A DNA stretch of 64,000 bases from Nitrospirales bacterium (GTDB taxonomy: Bacteria > Nitrospirota > Nitrospiria > Nitrospirales > UBA8639), in contig JAAXIB010000058.1 of assembly GCA_012270585.1 (NCBI GenBank), positions 58,357 to 122,356 on the forward strand, given 5' to 3'. Positions within the stretch are counted from its first letter, which is position 1. Each line of letters starts with the position of its first letter. Made by a program: the position numbers and the translations under genes. The notes below the pieces were generated by a model that had not been told where the DNA came from, did not search any database, and worked only from the letters and a program-made list of their open reading frames with translations. Positions 1 to 7,423 of this stretch are shown here, in pieces.

Positions 1-819
1 CTAAATGGGGATACATTCATTGATGCGGACTTGATGCCGTTGCTGGCGGGCGCCGGATCTGTGTCTGAATCAAGTCCTGTTTGCCTGTCCCTTATAAAAG
101 TCAGAAACGCCGCTCGCTACGGCAGCGTCACATTCATGGAGACCTCGGGAAACGTGGTCGGATTCGGCGAAGAGCAAGCTGTAGGAGAACCGTCGTCATG
201 GGTCAGCGCGGGCGCCTATCTCTTATCCACGCATCTTCTCGACCGGTTGGACGGTCGCTCATTTGTCTCTCTCGAAGACGATGTTCTCCCCGCTCTGCTT
301 CAAGAGGGAAAATCGAAAATCCGAGCCGTTTGCCTGAACGGACGGTTTTTTGACATTGGATTGCCCAAAAGCTACGCCGCGTTCTGCGCCGAGCGGTTTG
401 CCTCTTGCTTTCCTGCTGACTCAAACGAGCAGGAGCTGGTTTTCCTGATTGGGGCGACCGTATTGGAAGGCGGGCACATTTGGAGTCTTGAGGCTCTGCC
501 GGACGAACTGGAAGGATTTTTGGAGAAGTGCGGTGTGCCGAACGGGTATACAAGGCTTTCCGTGCAGAAGCTGGCTTCGGCACCGCCGGCATTCACCGAA
601 AGGGATTTGCTTATCCGGGTAGTCCCCTCCGCAGGCAGGACACCAGCGGCGCCCAACAACGTTCTCGCCAAAAACTACGTCGTTTCCGGGACGGCGAATT
701 TGGACCAGCGCATCCGTGACGCCATTGCAAACCTTGAGCCATGGACGGAATCCTTTCGACTGAGCCGCGGACGTGTGAAGGGCGTCGGAAAGGCCGGAGG
801 AATTGGAGATCAGGTTTGA
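1..819 (+). CDS. Sugar-1-phosphate nucleotidyltransferase (HddC/RfbA-like), 5' end cut off by window
   Basis: The reading frame is open from the first base, so the true start lies outside the window. The visible part begins with NGDTFIDADL, the metal/sugar-nucleotide motif of the NTP_transferase fold found in enzymes such as D-glycero-D-manno-heptose-1-phosphate guanylyltransferase. The end of the catalytic domain is recognisable at FFDIGLPKSYAAF, about residue 120 of the visible part. These enzymes join a sugar-1-phosphate to a nucleotide in the cytoplasm for surface glycan synthesis. A further ~140 residues follow the catalytic domain; I do not recognise them, and they are longer than the usual tail of this family. 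The GDP-sugar genes downstream support a glycan role. The exact substrate cannot be read from the sequence. Confidence 0.6.
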   Translation, partial: LNGDTFIDADLMPLLAGAGSVSESSPVCLSLIKVRNAARYGSVTFMETSGNVVGFGEEQAVGEPSSWVSAGAYLLSTHLLDRLDGRSFVSLEDDVLPALLQEGKSKIRAVCLNGRFFDIGLPKSYAAFCAERFASCFPADSNEQELVFLIGATVLEGGHIWSLEALPDELEGFLEKCGVPNGYTRLSVQKLASAPPAFTERDLLIRVVPSAGRTPAAPNNVLAKNYVVSGTANLDQRIRDAIANLEPWTESFRLSRGRVKGVGKAGGIGDQV

Positions 820-870
820 GAAACAGGGTGATAGTGGAGTGATTCCCAATTTTCGGGATTTGGAGTGAAT

Positions 871-1884
871 ATGGCGGAACGGGCGTTGATCACAGGCTTT
901 ACCGGGATGGTTGGATCTCATCTTGCAGACTATCTGCTCGAGAATACGGACTGGGACGTTTATGGCATGATCCGGTGGCGCAGTCCGCTGGATAATGTCG
1001 AGCATTTGGCGTGGAGGGTTAACTCGGGAAATCGCGTTTTCGTTCGCTATGGGGATTTAAATGACTCAGTGTCCCTATTCGATTGCCTGGCGTCGGTGAA
1101 GCCTCACTACGTCTTTCACCTGGCGGCGCAGAGCTACCCGAAAACAAGCTTTGAGTCTCCGATCGAAACCTACAATACAAATATTCTGGGAACGGCTCGG
1201 CTTATGGAGACGTTGCGCAAGCTGAATCAGGATCCTGTGATTCACATCTGCGCCTCCTCAGAAGTTTTTGGCCGGGTGGAGGAACAGGACACGCCGATCA
1301 GGGAAACGTGCGCCTTCCATCCCGCTTCACCCTATGCCATCTCAAAGGTGGGGACCGATTTGGTGGGCCGCTATCATGCAGAGGCCTATGGGCAAAGGGT
1401 GATGACGACTCGAATGTTCACCCATACAGGCCCCCGCCGGGGTGATGTCTTTGCTGAATCGTCTTTCGCCAAGCAGATCGCCTTGATCGAGGAGGGGATC
1501 ATCCCTCCAACCGTCAAGGTGGGAAACCTGGATTCGTTGAGGACCTTTGCGGATGTTCGAGACGCAGTCAGAGCTTACTATATGCTGGTTACCATCAATC
1601 CAACGCCCGGCGAATTTTACAACATTGGGGGAACGCACGTTGCGACCGTTGGGGAAATGCTTCAGACCCTGATTTCCCATTCTTCGAAAAAGGATGGGAT
1701 TGAAATTCAAGTGGAGCCTGACCGCTTGCGGCCCATTGATGCTGATTTGCAGGTGCCCGACACGACAAAGTTTCGGAATCATACGGGCTGGAGGCCGGAG
1801 ATCACATTTGAGACCACAATGCAGGATCTCTTGAATTACTGGAGGGAGCGAGTGCGTTCCGGCAGGGGTTTTTTGCAACGCTGA
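871..1884 (+). CDS. GDP-mannose 4,6-dehydratase-like extended SDR
   Basis: Extended short-chain dehydrogenase of about 337 residues. The N-terminal nucleotide-binding motif TGFTGMVGSHL, the motif HLAAQSYPKTSF, the SSEVFG segment and the catalytic SPYAISK (YxxxK) are all visible. Family members convert GDP-mannose to GDP-4-keto-6-deoxymannose, or reduce that product (Rmd type). The GDP-fucose synthase gene that follows makes the dehydratase role most likely. ATG at 871 is preferred to GTG at 865 because GGAG at 862-865 sits 5 bases before the ATG. It is part of a plus-strand run with the genes on either side. Substrate specificity within the NDP-sugar epimerase/dehydratase superfamily is inferred. 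Confidence 0.75.
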   Translation: MAERALITGFTGMVGSHLADYLLENTDWDVYGMIRWRSPLDNVEHLAWRVNSGNRVFVRYGDLNDSVSLFDCLASVKPHYVFHLAAQSYPKTSFESPIETYNTNILGTARLMETLRKLNQDPVIHICASSEVFGRVEEQDTPIRETCAFHPASPYAISKVGTDLVGRYHAEAYGQRVMTTRMFTHTGPRRGDVFAESSFAKQIALIEEGIIPPTVKVGNLDSLRTFADVRDAVRAYYMLVTINPTPGEFYNIGGTHVATVGEMLQTLISHSSKKDGIEIQVEPDRLRPIDADLQVPDTTKFRNHTGWRPEITFETTMQDLLNYWRERVRSGRGFLQR

Positions 1885-1899
1885 TACGAAGAGGCTTTT

Positions 1900-2889
1900 A
1901 TGGCGCAGGAATCTTTGAAGGAAATTGACCGATCCGCGAAGTTCTTTGTGGCGGGCCATCGCGGAATGGCCGGGTCCGCCATATGCAGAGAGTTGAAACG
2001 GAGAGGGTTCAGGAATCTGCTCCTGAGGCCCCGTTCGGGACTGGATCTGATGAATCAAGCGGCTGTCCGGGACTTTTTTTCACAGGAACGCCCGCAATAT
2101 GTGATACTGGCGGCAGGAACGGTTGGGGGCATTGCGGCCAACAACGCCATGCAGGCAAAATTTTTATATGAAAACCTCATGATTGAGGCTAATGTCATTC
2201 ATTCTGCGGCGGAGACCGGGGTCGAAAAACTGCTATTCCTGGGGTCAAGCTGCATTTACCCAAAGTACGCTCCCCAGCCCATTCGGGAGGACTTTTTGCT
2301 GACGGGTTCTTTGGAGCCCACCAACCTGGGATACACGCTGGCTAAGTTGGCAGGTGTCAAGATGTGCGAATTTTACAATAGGCAGCAGGGAAGACGCTTC
2401 ACTAGCTGTCTGCCCACAAACTTATATGGCCCCGAGGACAACTTTCATCCGGAGCACTCCCATGTCATTGCCGGTTTAATGCGTCGCATGCACCAGGCGA
2501 AAGTTGAAGGGCGGTCTGAAGTCAGGGTTTGGGGTACGGGAGCGCCTTTCAGGGAGGTCATGCACGTTGATGACATGGCCACGGCTTGCGTAACTCTGTT
2601 TGAGAAATACGAGGATCCTGAAACGATCAATATCGGGTCGGATATGGAATATACGATTGCGGAAATCGCACAGTTGGTAAAAGATACCGTTGGATTTTCC
2701 GGCAAACTTGTTTTTGATCCATCCAGGCCGGATGGCACGCCACGCAAGAGGCTGGACAACTCCAAGTTGAGAAGTTTGGGTTGGGAACCAAAAATCACAT
2801 TGCCGGAGGGGCTTAAGGCGACGTACGCCTGGGCCTTGGAATATCGCGCCTTGGAAAATCCGTCTGAGAGGGTTTTCGCTCTTGACTAA
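1900..2889 (+). CDS. fcl: GDP-L-fucose synthase (GDP-4-keto-6-deoxymannose 3,5-epimerase/4-reductase)
   Basis: 329-residue extended SDR with the near-N-terminal motif VAGHRGMAGSA, the family segment AAGTVGGIAANN, FLGSSCIYPK and the catalytic tetrad region GYTLAKLAG (YxxxK). These are characteristic of WcaG/Fcl, which epimerises and reduces GDP-4-keto-6-deoxymannose to GDP-L-fucose with NADPH. It begins 15 bases after the dehydratase gene, so the two likely form an operon making an activated deoxysugar for O-antigen, capsule or exopolysaccharide. Its end overlaps the proposed TTG start of the next gene. Confidence 0.85.
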   Translation: MAQESLKEIDRSAKFFVAGHRGMAGSAICRELKRRGFRNLLLRPRSGLDLMNQAAVRDFFSQERPQYVILAAGTVGGIAANNAMQAKFLYENLMIEANVIHSAAETGVEKLLFLGSSCIYPKYAPQPIREDFLLTGSLEPTNLGYTLAKLAGVKMCEFYNRQQGRRFTSCLPTNLYGPEDNFHPEHSHVIAGLMRRMHQAKVEGRSEVRVWGTGAPFREVMHVDDMATACVTLFEKYEDPETINIGSDMEYTIAEIAQLVKDTVGFSGKLVFDPSRPDGTPRKRLDNSKLRSLGWEPKITLPEGLKATYAWALEYRALENPSERVFALD

Positions 2890-3640
2890 AGGATGCTCCG
2901 ATCCTCCCCCGTCTGCGAACATGACCGTCATCATTACCGCGCTGGATGAGACCGACTCTCTGCGCGAAACCATTGAGGTTCTGATGGCGGACAACGACGA
3001 CGATATTGCGGAAATTATTGTCGCCATCGCGCCACGCACGACCGGCAGTTGCCGCGCGGTGATTGCAGAGATGGCGGCGCATTATCCGGGCGTGGTACGT
3101 TGGCACGAACAGGCGACCCTGCCCGGTGTCGGCGGTGCCATTCGTGAATGCCTGGAATTGGCTCGCGGCGAATGGACAATCGTGATGTCCGCCGACCTGG
3201 AAACGCCGCCGACGACAGTGAAAGCAATGCTGGCAAGGATGCGGCAGGGAGACGCCGATATTGTCGCCACCTCCCGCTGGGCCAGCAGCGGCGGCTTCGG
3301 CGACTACTCGCGCGTCAAATTCGTTTGCAACTGGGGATTCAATTTGCTGTTTTCCACGCTGTACCGCACGTCGCTGACCGACATGACTTACGGATTTCGG
3401 CTTTTCCAAACCGCGGAATTGCGCCGTTTCGTCTGGCGGGAAACCGGTTTCGCCTTCTTTTTCGAGACAACCGTCAAACCACTACGCGGCGGCTGCCGCA
3501 TCGTCGAAATTCCGGTGCAATGGCGGCGGCGGCAGGAAGGCGTCAGCCACTTCGGCTTGCGAGAATACCTGAATTACATTCGCATCGGCATCATCACGCG
3601 TTTCCAGGCAAAACGGCATTTTCAACGAGACAACGCATGA
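2882..3640 (+). CDS. Family 2 glycosyltransferase (dolichol-phosphate-mannosyltransferase-like)
   Basis: A GT-A fold glycosyltransferase of about 240-252 residues. It opens with MTVIITALDETDSL and has the nucleotide/metal motif VMSADLETPP around residue 100; the C-terminal part carries no obvious membrane anchor. Such enzymes transfer a sugar from an NDP- or polyprenyl-sugar in the cytoplasm or at its inner membrane face. Two starts are possible: TTG at 2882, overlapping the fcl stop with a GAGAGGG tract upstream, or ATG at 2921. From about base 2910 the DNA becomes richer in GCG/GGC codons than fcl, suggesting import. The last bases overlap the next start (ATGA). Acceptor and donor sugars are unknown. 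Confidence 0.7.
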   Translation: MTKGCSDPPPSANMTVIITALDETDSLRETIEVLMADNDDDIAEIIVAIAPRTTGSCRAVIAEMAAHYPGVVRWHEQATLPGVGGAIRECLELARGEWTIVMSADLETPPTTVKAMLARMRQGDADIVATSRWASSGGFGDYSRVKFVCNWGFNLLFSTLYRTSLTDMTYGFRLFQTAELRRFVWRETGFAFFFETTVKPLRGGCRIVEIPVQWRRRQEGVSHFGLREYLNYIRIGIITRFQAKRHFQRDNA

Positions 3641-4728
3641 CGGCAACGGCATTAATTACCACCACCGTCAACATTCCCGTGTTATTGCGCGACTACGCAA
3701 AAGACGCGACGGCGCATGGGCGGGAAGTCAAGTTTTACGTCGCCGGCGACAAGAAAACGCCACCCGGCGCCGCACAATTTTGCCGCGACATCGAGCGTGA
3801 TTTTGCGGTGACGTGCGAATACCTCGGCGTTGCCGAACAAAACGCGCAGATGCGCGCCCACCCACGACTTGCCGCGCATCTGCCTTGGAACTGCGTGCAG
3901 CGGCGCAACGTTGCCGTCATGAAGGCGGCGGCGGACGGCAGCGACATTGTCATCACCATTGACGACGACAACTTTCTGGCGGAACCGGACTTTTTCGGCC
4001 TGCACGGCATCTGCGGCGGAGAAGCAGAACTGGACGACTGCGGGGAAGCCGGACGCTGGTTCAATGTTTGCCGGTTTCTGACCGAACGCGACGGCCGCAA
4101 ATTTTTTCCGCGTGGCTATTCCATGCGCGAGCGCGGTGGCGGCGGCGAGCAGCCCGCGACAGTTGCAAAAGCCAAAAAACAGGTAGTGGTCAACGCCGGC
4201 CTGTGGCTCGGCGACCCGGACATTGACGCCATCACGCGCATGGCGGCGCCGCCGGAGGTGACCGGCTACGCCCGAGAAGACAATTTTTTTGTCGGTAACC
4301 GGGCGTGGACGCCGTTTAATTCGCAAAACACCGCGCTGGCGCGGCGGGTGCTGCCGGCGTATTTCTTGAGCCCGCACGTCGGACGATTTGACGACATCTT
4401 TGCCAGTTTCATCGTCAAGCGCATCGCCGACCACCTGGGCGAAGGCGTTGCCTTCGGGCGGCCGCTGGTGCGCCAAATGCGCAATGAACATGACTTGTGG
4501 CATGACCTGGACCTGGAACGCATGGGTTGCCGTTTATGCGACGAATTCGTTGACGCGCTGACGGATATCACGCTGCCCGGCGGCGGCTGGGGCGACTGTG
4601 CGGCGGTGATATGCGATGAACTGGAGGCACGACTGCAGGATTCGGGGACGCCGACAGCCATGGAGCGCGCGCAACTGGCGGAATTTTTTGCCGGCTACCG
4701 CCTGTGGCCGGCGGTCATCAAGGTCTGA
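3637..4728 (+). CDS. Glycosyltransferase resembling the reversibly glycosylated polypeptide/STELLO group
   Basis: 363 residues from the ATG at 3637, which overlaps the previous stop as ATGA, so the two are translationally coupled. Visible motifs are an N-terminal TTTVNIPVLLRDY, PWNCVQRRN, a metal-binding ITIDDDN at about residues 107-112, LWLGDPDID, FNSQNTA and GRFDDIFASFIVKRI. These recall UDP-arabinopyranose mutase/RGP and the DUF288/STELLO family, in which a DDD triad binds the nucleotide sugar. I infer a nucleotide-sugar-dependent transferase or mutase; the substrate is not evident. A 60-base sample at 4201-4260 is about 73% G+C, against about 53% in a sample of fcl, and a convergent gene follows. 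Both point to an acquired end of the glycan locus. Confidence 0.55.
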   Translation: MTATALITTTVNIPVLLRDYAKDATAHGREVKFYVAGDKKTPPGAAQFCRDIERDFAVTCEYLGVAEQNAQMRAHPRLAAHLPWNCVQRRNVAVMKAAADGSDIVITIDDDNFLAEPDFFGLHGICGGEAELDDCGEAGRWFNVCRFLTERDGRKFFPRGYSMRERGGGGEQPATVAKAKKQVVVNAGLWLGDPDIDAITRMAAPPEVTGYAREDNFFVGNRAWTPFNSQNTALARRVLPAYFLSPHVGRFDDIFASFIVKRIADHLGEGVAFGRPLVRQMRNEHDLWHDLDLERMGCRLCDEFVDALTDITLPGGGWGDCAAVICDELEARLQDSGTPTAMERAQLAEFFAGYRLWPAVIKV

Positions 4729-4841
4729 TTTCACCGGCAGCACCGGCCAGGACGCCAATCCGAATAAGCCTCAAGCATCAATTCGCTTCCCTTGGCAAAA
4801 GACAACCCTGTCATCATCAAACTCAAAGGCTTTGCCCAGGG
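4729..4841. other. Short convergent intergenic gap
   Basis: Lies between the plus-strand glycan genes and minus-strand apbE. A weak inverted repeat (AACCCTG at 4804-4810 and CAGGGTT at 4837-4843) has a 26-base loop and no T-run. I see no convincing terminator or gene here. Confidence 0.3.
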
Positions 4842-5864
4842 TTACGGTTGCGGGTTCAACTGCAACCGGCCTTGTAATCCCGATGAGACCGACACGGTGC
4901 CGTCCGCACCGACGATCACGCCTTCGACTCCGGGCAGGCGCTCGATCAAGGCCATGCCGCTTTCCGGACCCATGATGAAAATGCCGGTATCGAGACCATC
5001 GGCCAGCACCCCGGTTTTGGCCACGATGGTCACACTTTGGGAAAGCCGCGCGGGCTGGAGCGTTTGCGGATCGAGAATGTGATGGTAGCGAATACCGTCT
5101 TTCTCGAAATAACGTTGATAATCACCCGCCGTGGACACGGCCTCATCTTCGAGTTCGAATTGTCCGATCGTGATCCCATTGTCCTTTCGGGGATGCTGGA
5201 TACCGAACACGAACCGTTGGCCATCAGGCATGCGGCCGAAGGTCTTGATGTCCCCGGAAATTGCGACCACGCCGGCCGAAGCCCCGGCTTCCCGCATCAC
5301 GCGAGCCGCAAAATCCGCGGCATATCCCTTGCCGATGCCGCCGATATCCACCCGCATTCCGGAACGCGCCAGATACACGGTGCCCGCCTCCTTATCGATA
5401 TGGATGGCGGAAAGATCCATGAGCGGACGCGTGGCCTCCAATTCTTTCCGCGACGGAATGCGCCCTTTCCGACTGACGTTCCAGGCCTCGACGGCCGGAC
5501 CGATGGCAATGTTGAAGCCTCCCTCCGTCAACCGGGCCATTTCCAAAGAATACTCCAGGAGTTCCATGGTTTCCGGACCGGCTTTGACGGCCCGATGCCC
5601 GGCCGCGGCATTGATCCGTGAGAGTTCGCTGTCGGGAATCCACGTGCTCAGGATTTGCTCCAGGCGATGAATTTCAGCGAATCCCCGATCAATCGTGGCG
5701 TGGGCCAGTTGTGTGTCCGAAGCCACGGCAGTCAGAAAGACCAGGGTGCCCATATGCATTTGGGCGCGCTTGACCACCTGCGGTGCGGCATGGCCGGGAA
5801 AGCCGGGCCAGCAGACGACAGAGAGCCCCCAGATCGCCAGTAAGACAAGACGTGTCGGTTTCAT
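4842..5864 (-). CDS. apbE: FAD:protein FMN transferase (ApbE family), exported
   Basis: About 340 residues with an N-terminal signal peptide (WGLSVVCWPGFPGHAAP). ApbE landmarks are MGTLVFLTAV, STWIPDSELSRIN, GFNIAIGPAVEAWN, VDIGGIGKGYAAD, AISGDIKTFG, AVSTAGDYQRYF with HHILDPQT, and VLADGLDTGIFIMG. The enzyme moves FMN from FAD onto a threonine of periplasmic target proteins. A matching target with the GAT motif is encoded at 9591-10292. ATG at 5864 is chosen over the upstream ORF start because the signal peptide begins there and AGGAG at 5876-5880 precedes it. It lies head-out from the plus-strand module and may share control with the lipoprotein gene upstream of it on the same strand. Confidence 0.92.
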   Translation of the reverse strand: MKPTRLVLLAIWGLSVVCWPGFPGHAAPQVVKRAQMHMGTLVFLTAVASDTQLAHATIDRGFAEIHRLEQILSTWIPDSELSRINAAAGHRAVKAGPETMELLEYSLEMARLTEGGFNIAIGPAVEAWNVSRKGRIPSRKELEATRPLMDLSAIHIDKEAGTVYLARSGMRVDIGGIGKGYAADFAARVMREAGASAGVVAISGDIKTFGRMPDGQRFVFGIQHPRKDNGITIGQFELEDEAVSTAGDYQRYFEKDGIRYHHILDPQTLQPARLSQSVTIVAKTGVLADGLDTGIFIMGPESGMALIERLPGVEGVIVGADGTVSVSSGLQGRLQLNPQP

Positions 5865-5940
5865 CTCCTGCTTTTCTCCTTCCGTCATTCCTGTCTGTGT
5901 TCAGTATTTCGCTGACAATTTCCGCCAGGCCTTACTTCTC

Positions 5941-5977
5941 TGTCATCCCCGACTTGATCGGGGATCCAGGGTTTTTC
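5941..5977. repeat. Palindromic intergenic repeat, family F (TGTCATCCCCGA...)
   Basis: Inverted arms CCCCGA (5947-5952) and TCGGGG (5958-5963) follow TGTCATC and precede ATCCAGGG. Related units occur near 15300-15357 and 27370-27720. It lies between the lipoprotein and apbE genes, both transcribed leftwards. Confidence 0.65.
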
Positions 5978-5996
5978 TTTTTTTCGCTTTCGTGAA

Positions 5997-6575
5997 TTAG
6001 CGACGACGGAAATATCTGGCGTTCGGTTGCCCGTCAACCATGAACCCGCGCGTTTCGAACGTCTCGGGTTTCGGCAGGACCGTGGCAATGGGCGTTCGTT
6101 CCAGTCCGAGTTCTTCGGAAAACTTCTTTGAAAACTCCGCCTCTCCTTCGAGGATACGGATCTTCACACCTCGAATGGTACGAGGCGTTTCAATCTCGAT
6201 GTGCCACGAGCCCAAGTACGCCAACTTTTTCTCGGGCACCTGAAAGGTCAATCGAACGTGGGATTCCACCCTGAACGGGCCTTCACTGAATTGCACCCGA
6301 TCAACGACATACCGTCCCGCGGGCAGCCTGATGGAAAACACTCCCGACTCGGTATTCACGTTCACCCGGGATCGTGCTCCGGTCTCTTCATTCGTCAGGA
6401 AAAAGAACCGGAGTTTGGCTGGATAGATACGCGGATAACGCCCTTTGGTCTCGACTCGAACGTGACCAAACGCCAATTCATGCGGCGCGGAGTCCGGAGG
6501 CGCATCCTGGGGCACGGAAACGCATCCAGTCGCCAGAACAAGAGCGAGACTCGCCAAAAAAATTCTTGCGCCCAT
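5997..6575 (-). CDS. Putative lipoprotein with a beta-sandwich/regulatory-like domain
   Basis: About 192 residues. The N-terminus is a lipoprotein signal with lipobox LATGC at about residues 15-19, so it is predicted to be lipid-anchored in the cell envelope. The rest is rich in beta-strand-like segments (RFFFLTNEETGARSRVNV, GVFSIRLPAGRYVVDRVQF). The SIRLPAGRY segment recalls carboxypeptidase-regulatory-like or DUF2846 folds. No catalytic motif is seen. It is transcribed towards apbE, about 130 bases away, and may share a transcript. The start could be ATG 6575 or GTG 6578. Function unknown. Confidence 0.6.
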   Translation of the reverse strand: MGARIFLASLALVLATGCVSVPQDAPPDSAPHELAFGHVRVETKGRYPRIYPAKLRFFFLTNEETGARSRVNVNTESGVFSIRLPAGRYVVDRVQFSEGPFRVESHVRLTFQVPEKKLAYLGSWHIEIETPRTIRGVKIRILEGEAEFSKKFSEELGLERTPIATVLPKPETFETRGFMVDGQPNARYFRRR

Positions 6576-6611
6576 CACATGTTGTCCGTCTTGGTCTTGA
6601 GCGAAGCCGGT

Positions 6612-6697
6612 GTAGGTCGGAGTAGGTCGGATTAGCGAAGCGTAATCCGACGATTCGGCAGGGTGTCGGGTTACGCCTGCGGCTAACCCGACCTACT
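6612..6697. repeat. Double-hairpin repeat of the GTCGGATTAGCGAAGCGTAATCCGAC type
   Basis: Two perfect or near-perfect palindromes, 6626-6651 and 6665-6692, flanked by GTAGGTCGG and CCGACCTAC. From general knowledge this is a mobile REP-like unit seen in many proteobacterial and Nitrospira genomes. It sits upstream of the lipoprotein gene. Confidence 0.7.
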
Positions 6698-6763
6698 ATC
6701 ATACCTATGACGTAGGGCCCCCCGTGGTTGTCCGTCTTTCTGTCGTCCCAGTCTGTGTTCAGT

Positions 6764-6822
6764 GCCCCCTCACCCCAACCCTCTCCCTATTTCCCGCTTA
6801 ATGCGGAAAATAGGGAGAGGGG
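6764..6822. repeat. Palindromic repeat, family B (CCCCTCACCC...GGGAGAGGG)
   Basis: A long inverted repeat whose arms read CCCTCTCCCTATTT and AAATAGGGAGAGGG. Other family B units lie at 7261, 8849, 16741, 21318, 24206, 27518, 30117 and 38499. They are always intergenic. Confidence 0.75.
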
Positions 6823-6902
6823 GTTATACAAGTCAATCATCTCATTCTATCAATACAAGCAACAGGTTGCAGTCATATTTTCTTCATGGCGAAATATTAT
6901 AG

Positions 6903-6931
6903 TTGACAGGCCATGGAAAATCTTATATTTT
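6903..6931 (+). promoter_or_regulatory. Candidate sigma-70 promoter for the Com-like gene
   Basis: TTGACA at 6903-6908 and TATTTT at 6926-6931 are separated by 17 bases, inside an unusually AT-rich stretch (6830-7000) that contrasts with neighbouring DNA. The next plus-strand gene starts at 7037. Predicted only. Confidence 0.45.
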
Positions 6932-7036
6932 AAGAACCGTTATCAAAATCATTTTTATCAAAAACAAAAATCATTTTTATTTTTGCAAACTTGTGACGGA
7001 TTTATTACATTTTCCGTTGCTTCCGGTTTTCGTGCA

Positions 7037-7234
7037 ATGAATTTTGACAGAAACACCAGGGAGATCGGAAGGCAACTCAAGCAGGCCGAAGCCAGATGTG
7101 AATGCGGCCAGCTTATCGCAAAACTTCGCGGAGATAATCTCGAAGTCAAGTGCAAACGCTGCAAACGAATCGTCACCATTTCCTATGACAATCTGAAGGA
7201 GAGTGAGGTCATCTTAACGCCATGCGCACAGTAG
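7037..7234 (+). CDS. Small Com-like zinc-ribbon protein
   Basis: A 65-residue protein with two cysteine knuckles, RCECGQLIAK and VKCKRCKRI, about 20 residues apart. This matches the short zinc-finger Com family, first known as a translational activator in phage Mu and also found as stand-alone chromosomal genes. It probably binds zinc, and may bind nucleic acid. ATG 7037 is chosen because the frame upstream runs through a palindromic repeat and AT-rich promoter DNA. No neighbouring phage gene is present, so it may be a domesticated relic. Function uncertain. Confidence 0.55.
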   Translation: MNFDRNTREIGRQLKQAEARCECGQLIAKLRGDNLEVKCKRCKRIVTISYDNLKESEVILTPCAQ

Positions 7235-7260
7235 CAAATGGGTAAAGGAGAAGCCACCTT

Positions 7261-7301
7261 CACCCCCTCACCCTAGCCCTCTCCCATCAAGGGAGAGGGG
7301 A
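7261..7301. repeat. Palindromic repeat, family B
   Basis: CCCCTCACCCTAGCCCTCTCCC followed after a short loop by GGGAGAGGGG. It lies between the Com-like gene and the porin gene. Confidence 0.7.
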
Positions 7302-7423
7302 TTAAAAGGAGCGATACAAGAATCCAGTAAACACACTTTCAGGACATAACACGTGAGGGCCCTAAGAGCCCCTTTAGTGACCAGAGGACCGGCGAGAGTC
7401 CCCAACAACAAGGAGGTCGTCCG

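Noticed and set aside
1342..2058. 238-codon minus-strand frame across the dehydratase and fucose synthase genes
   Set aside because: Shadow of two well-supported plus-strand genes.
3682..4503. 273-codon minus-strand frame opposite the second glycosyltransferase
   Set aside because: High-GC DNA readily gives open antisense frames; the plus-strand protein has conserved motifs and a coupled start.
6728..7036. N-terminal extension of the Com-like protein
   Set aside because: It runs through a family B repeat and a promoter-like AT-rich region; the ATG at 7037 gives the family's usual size.
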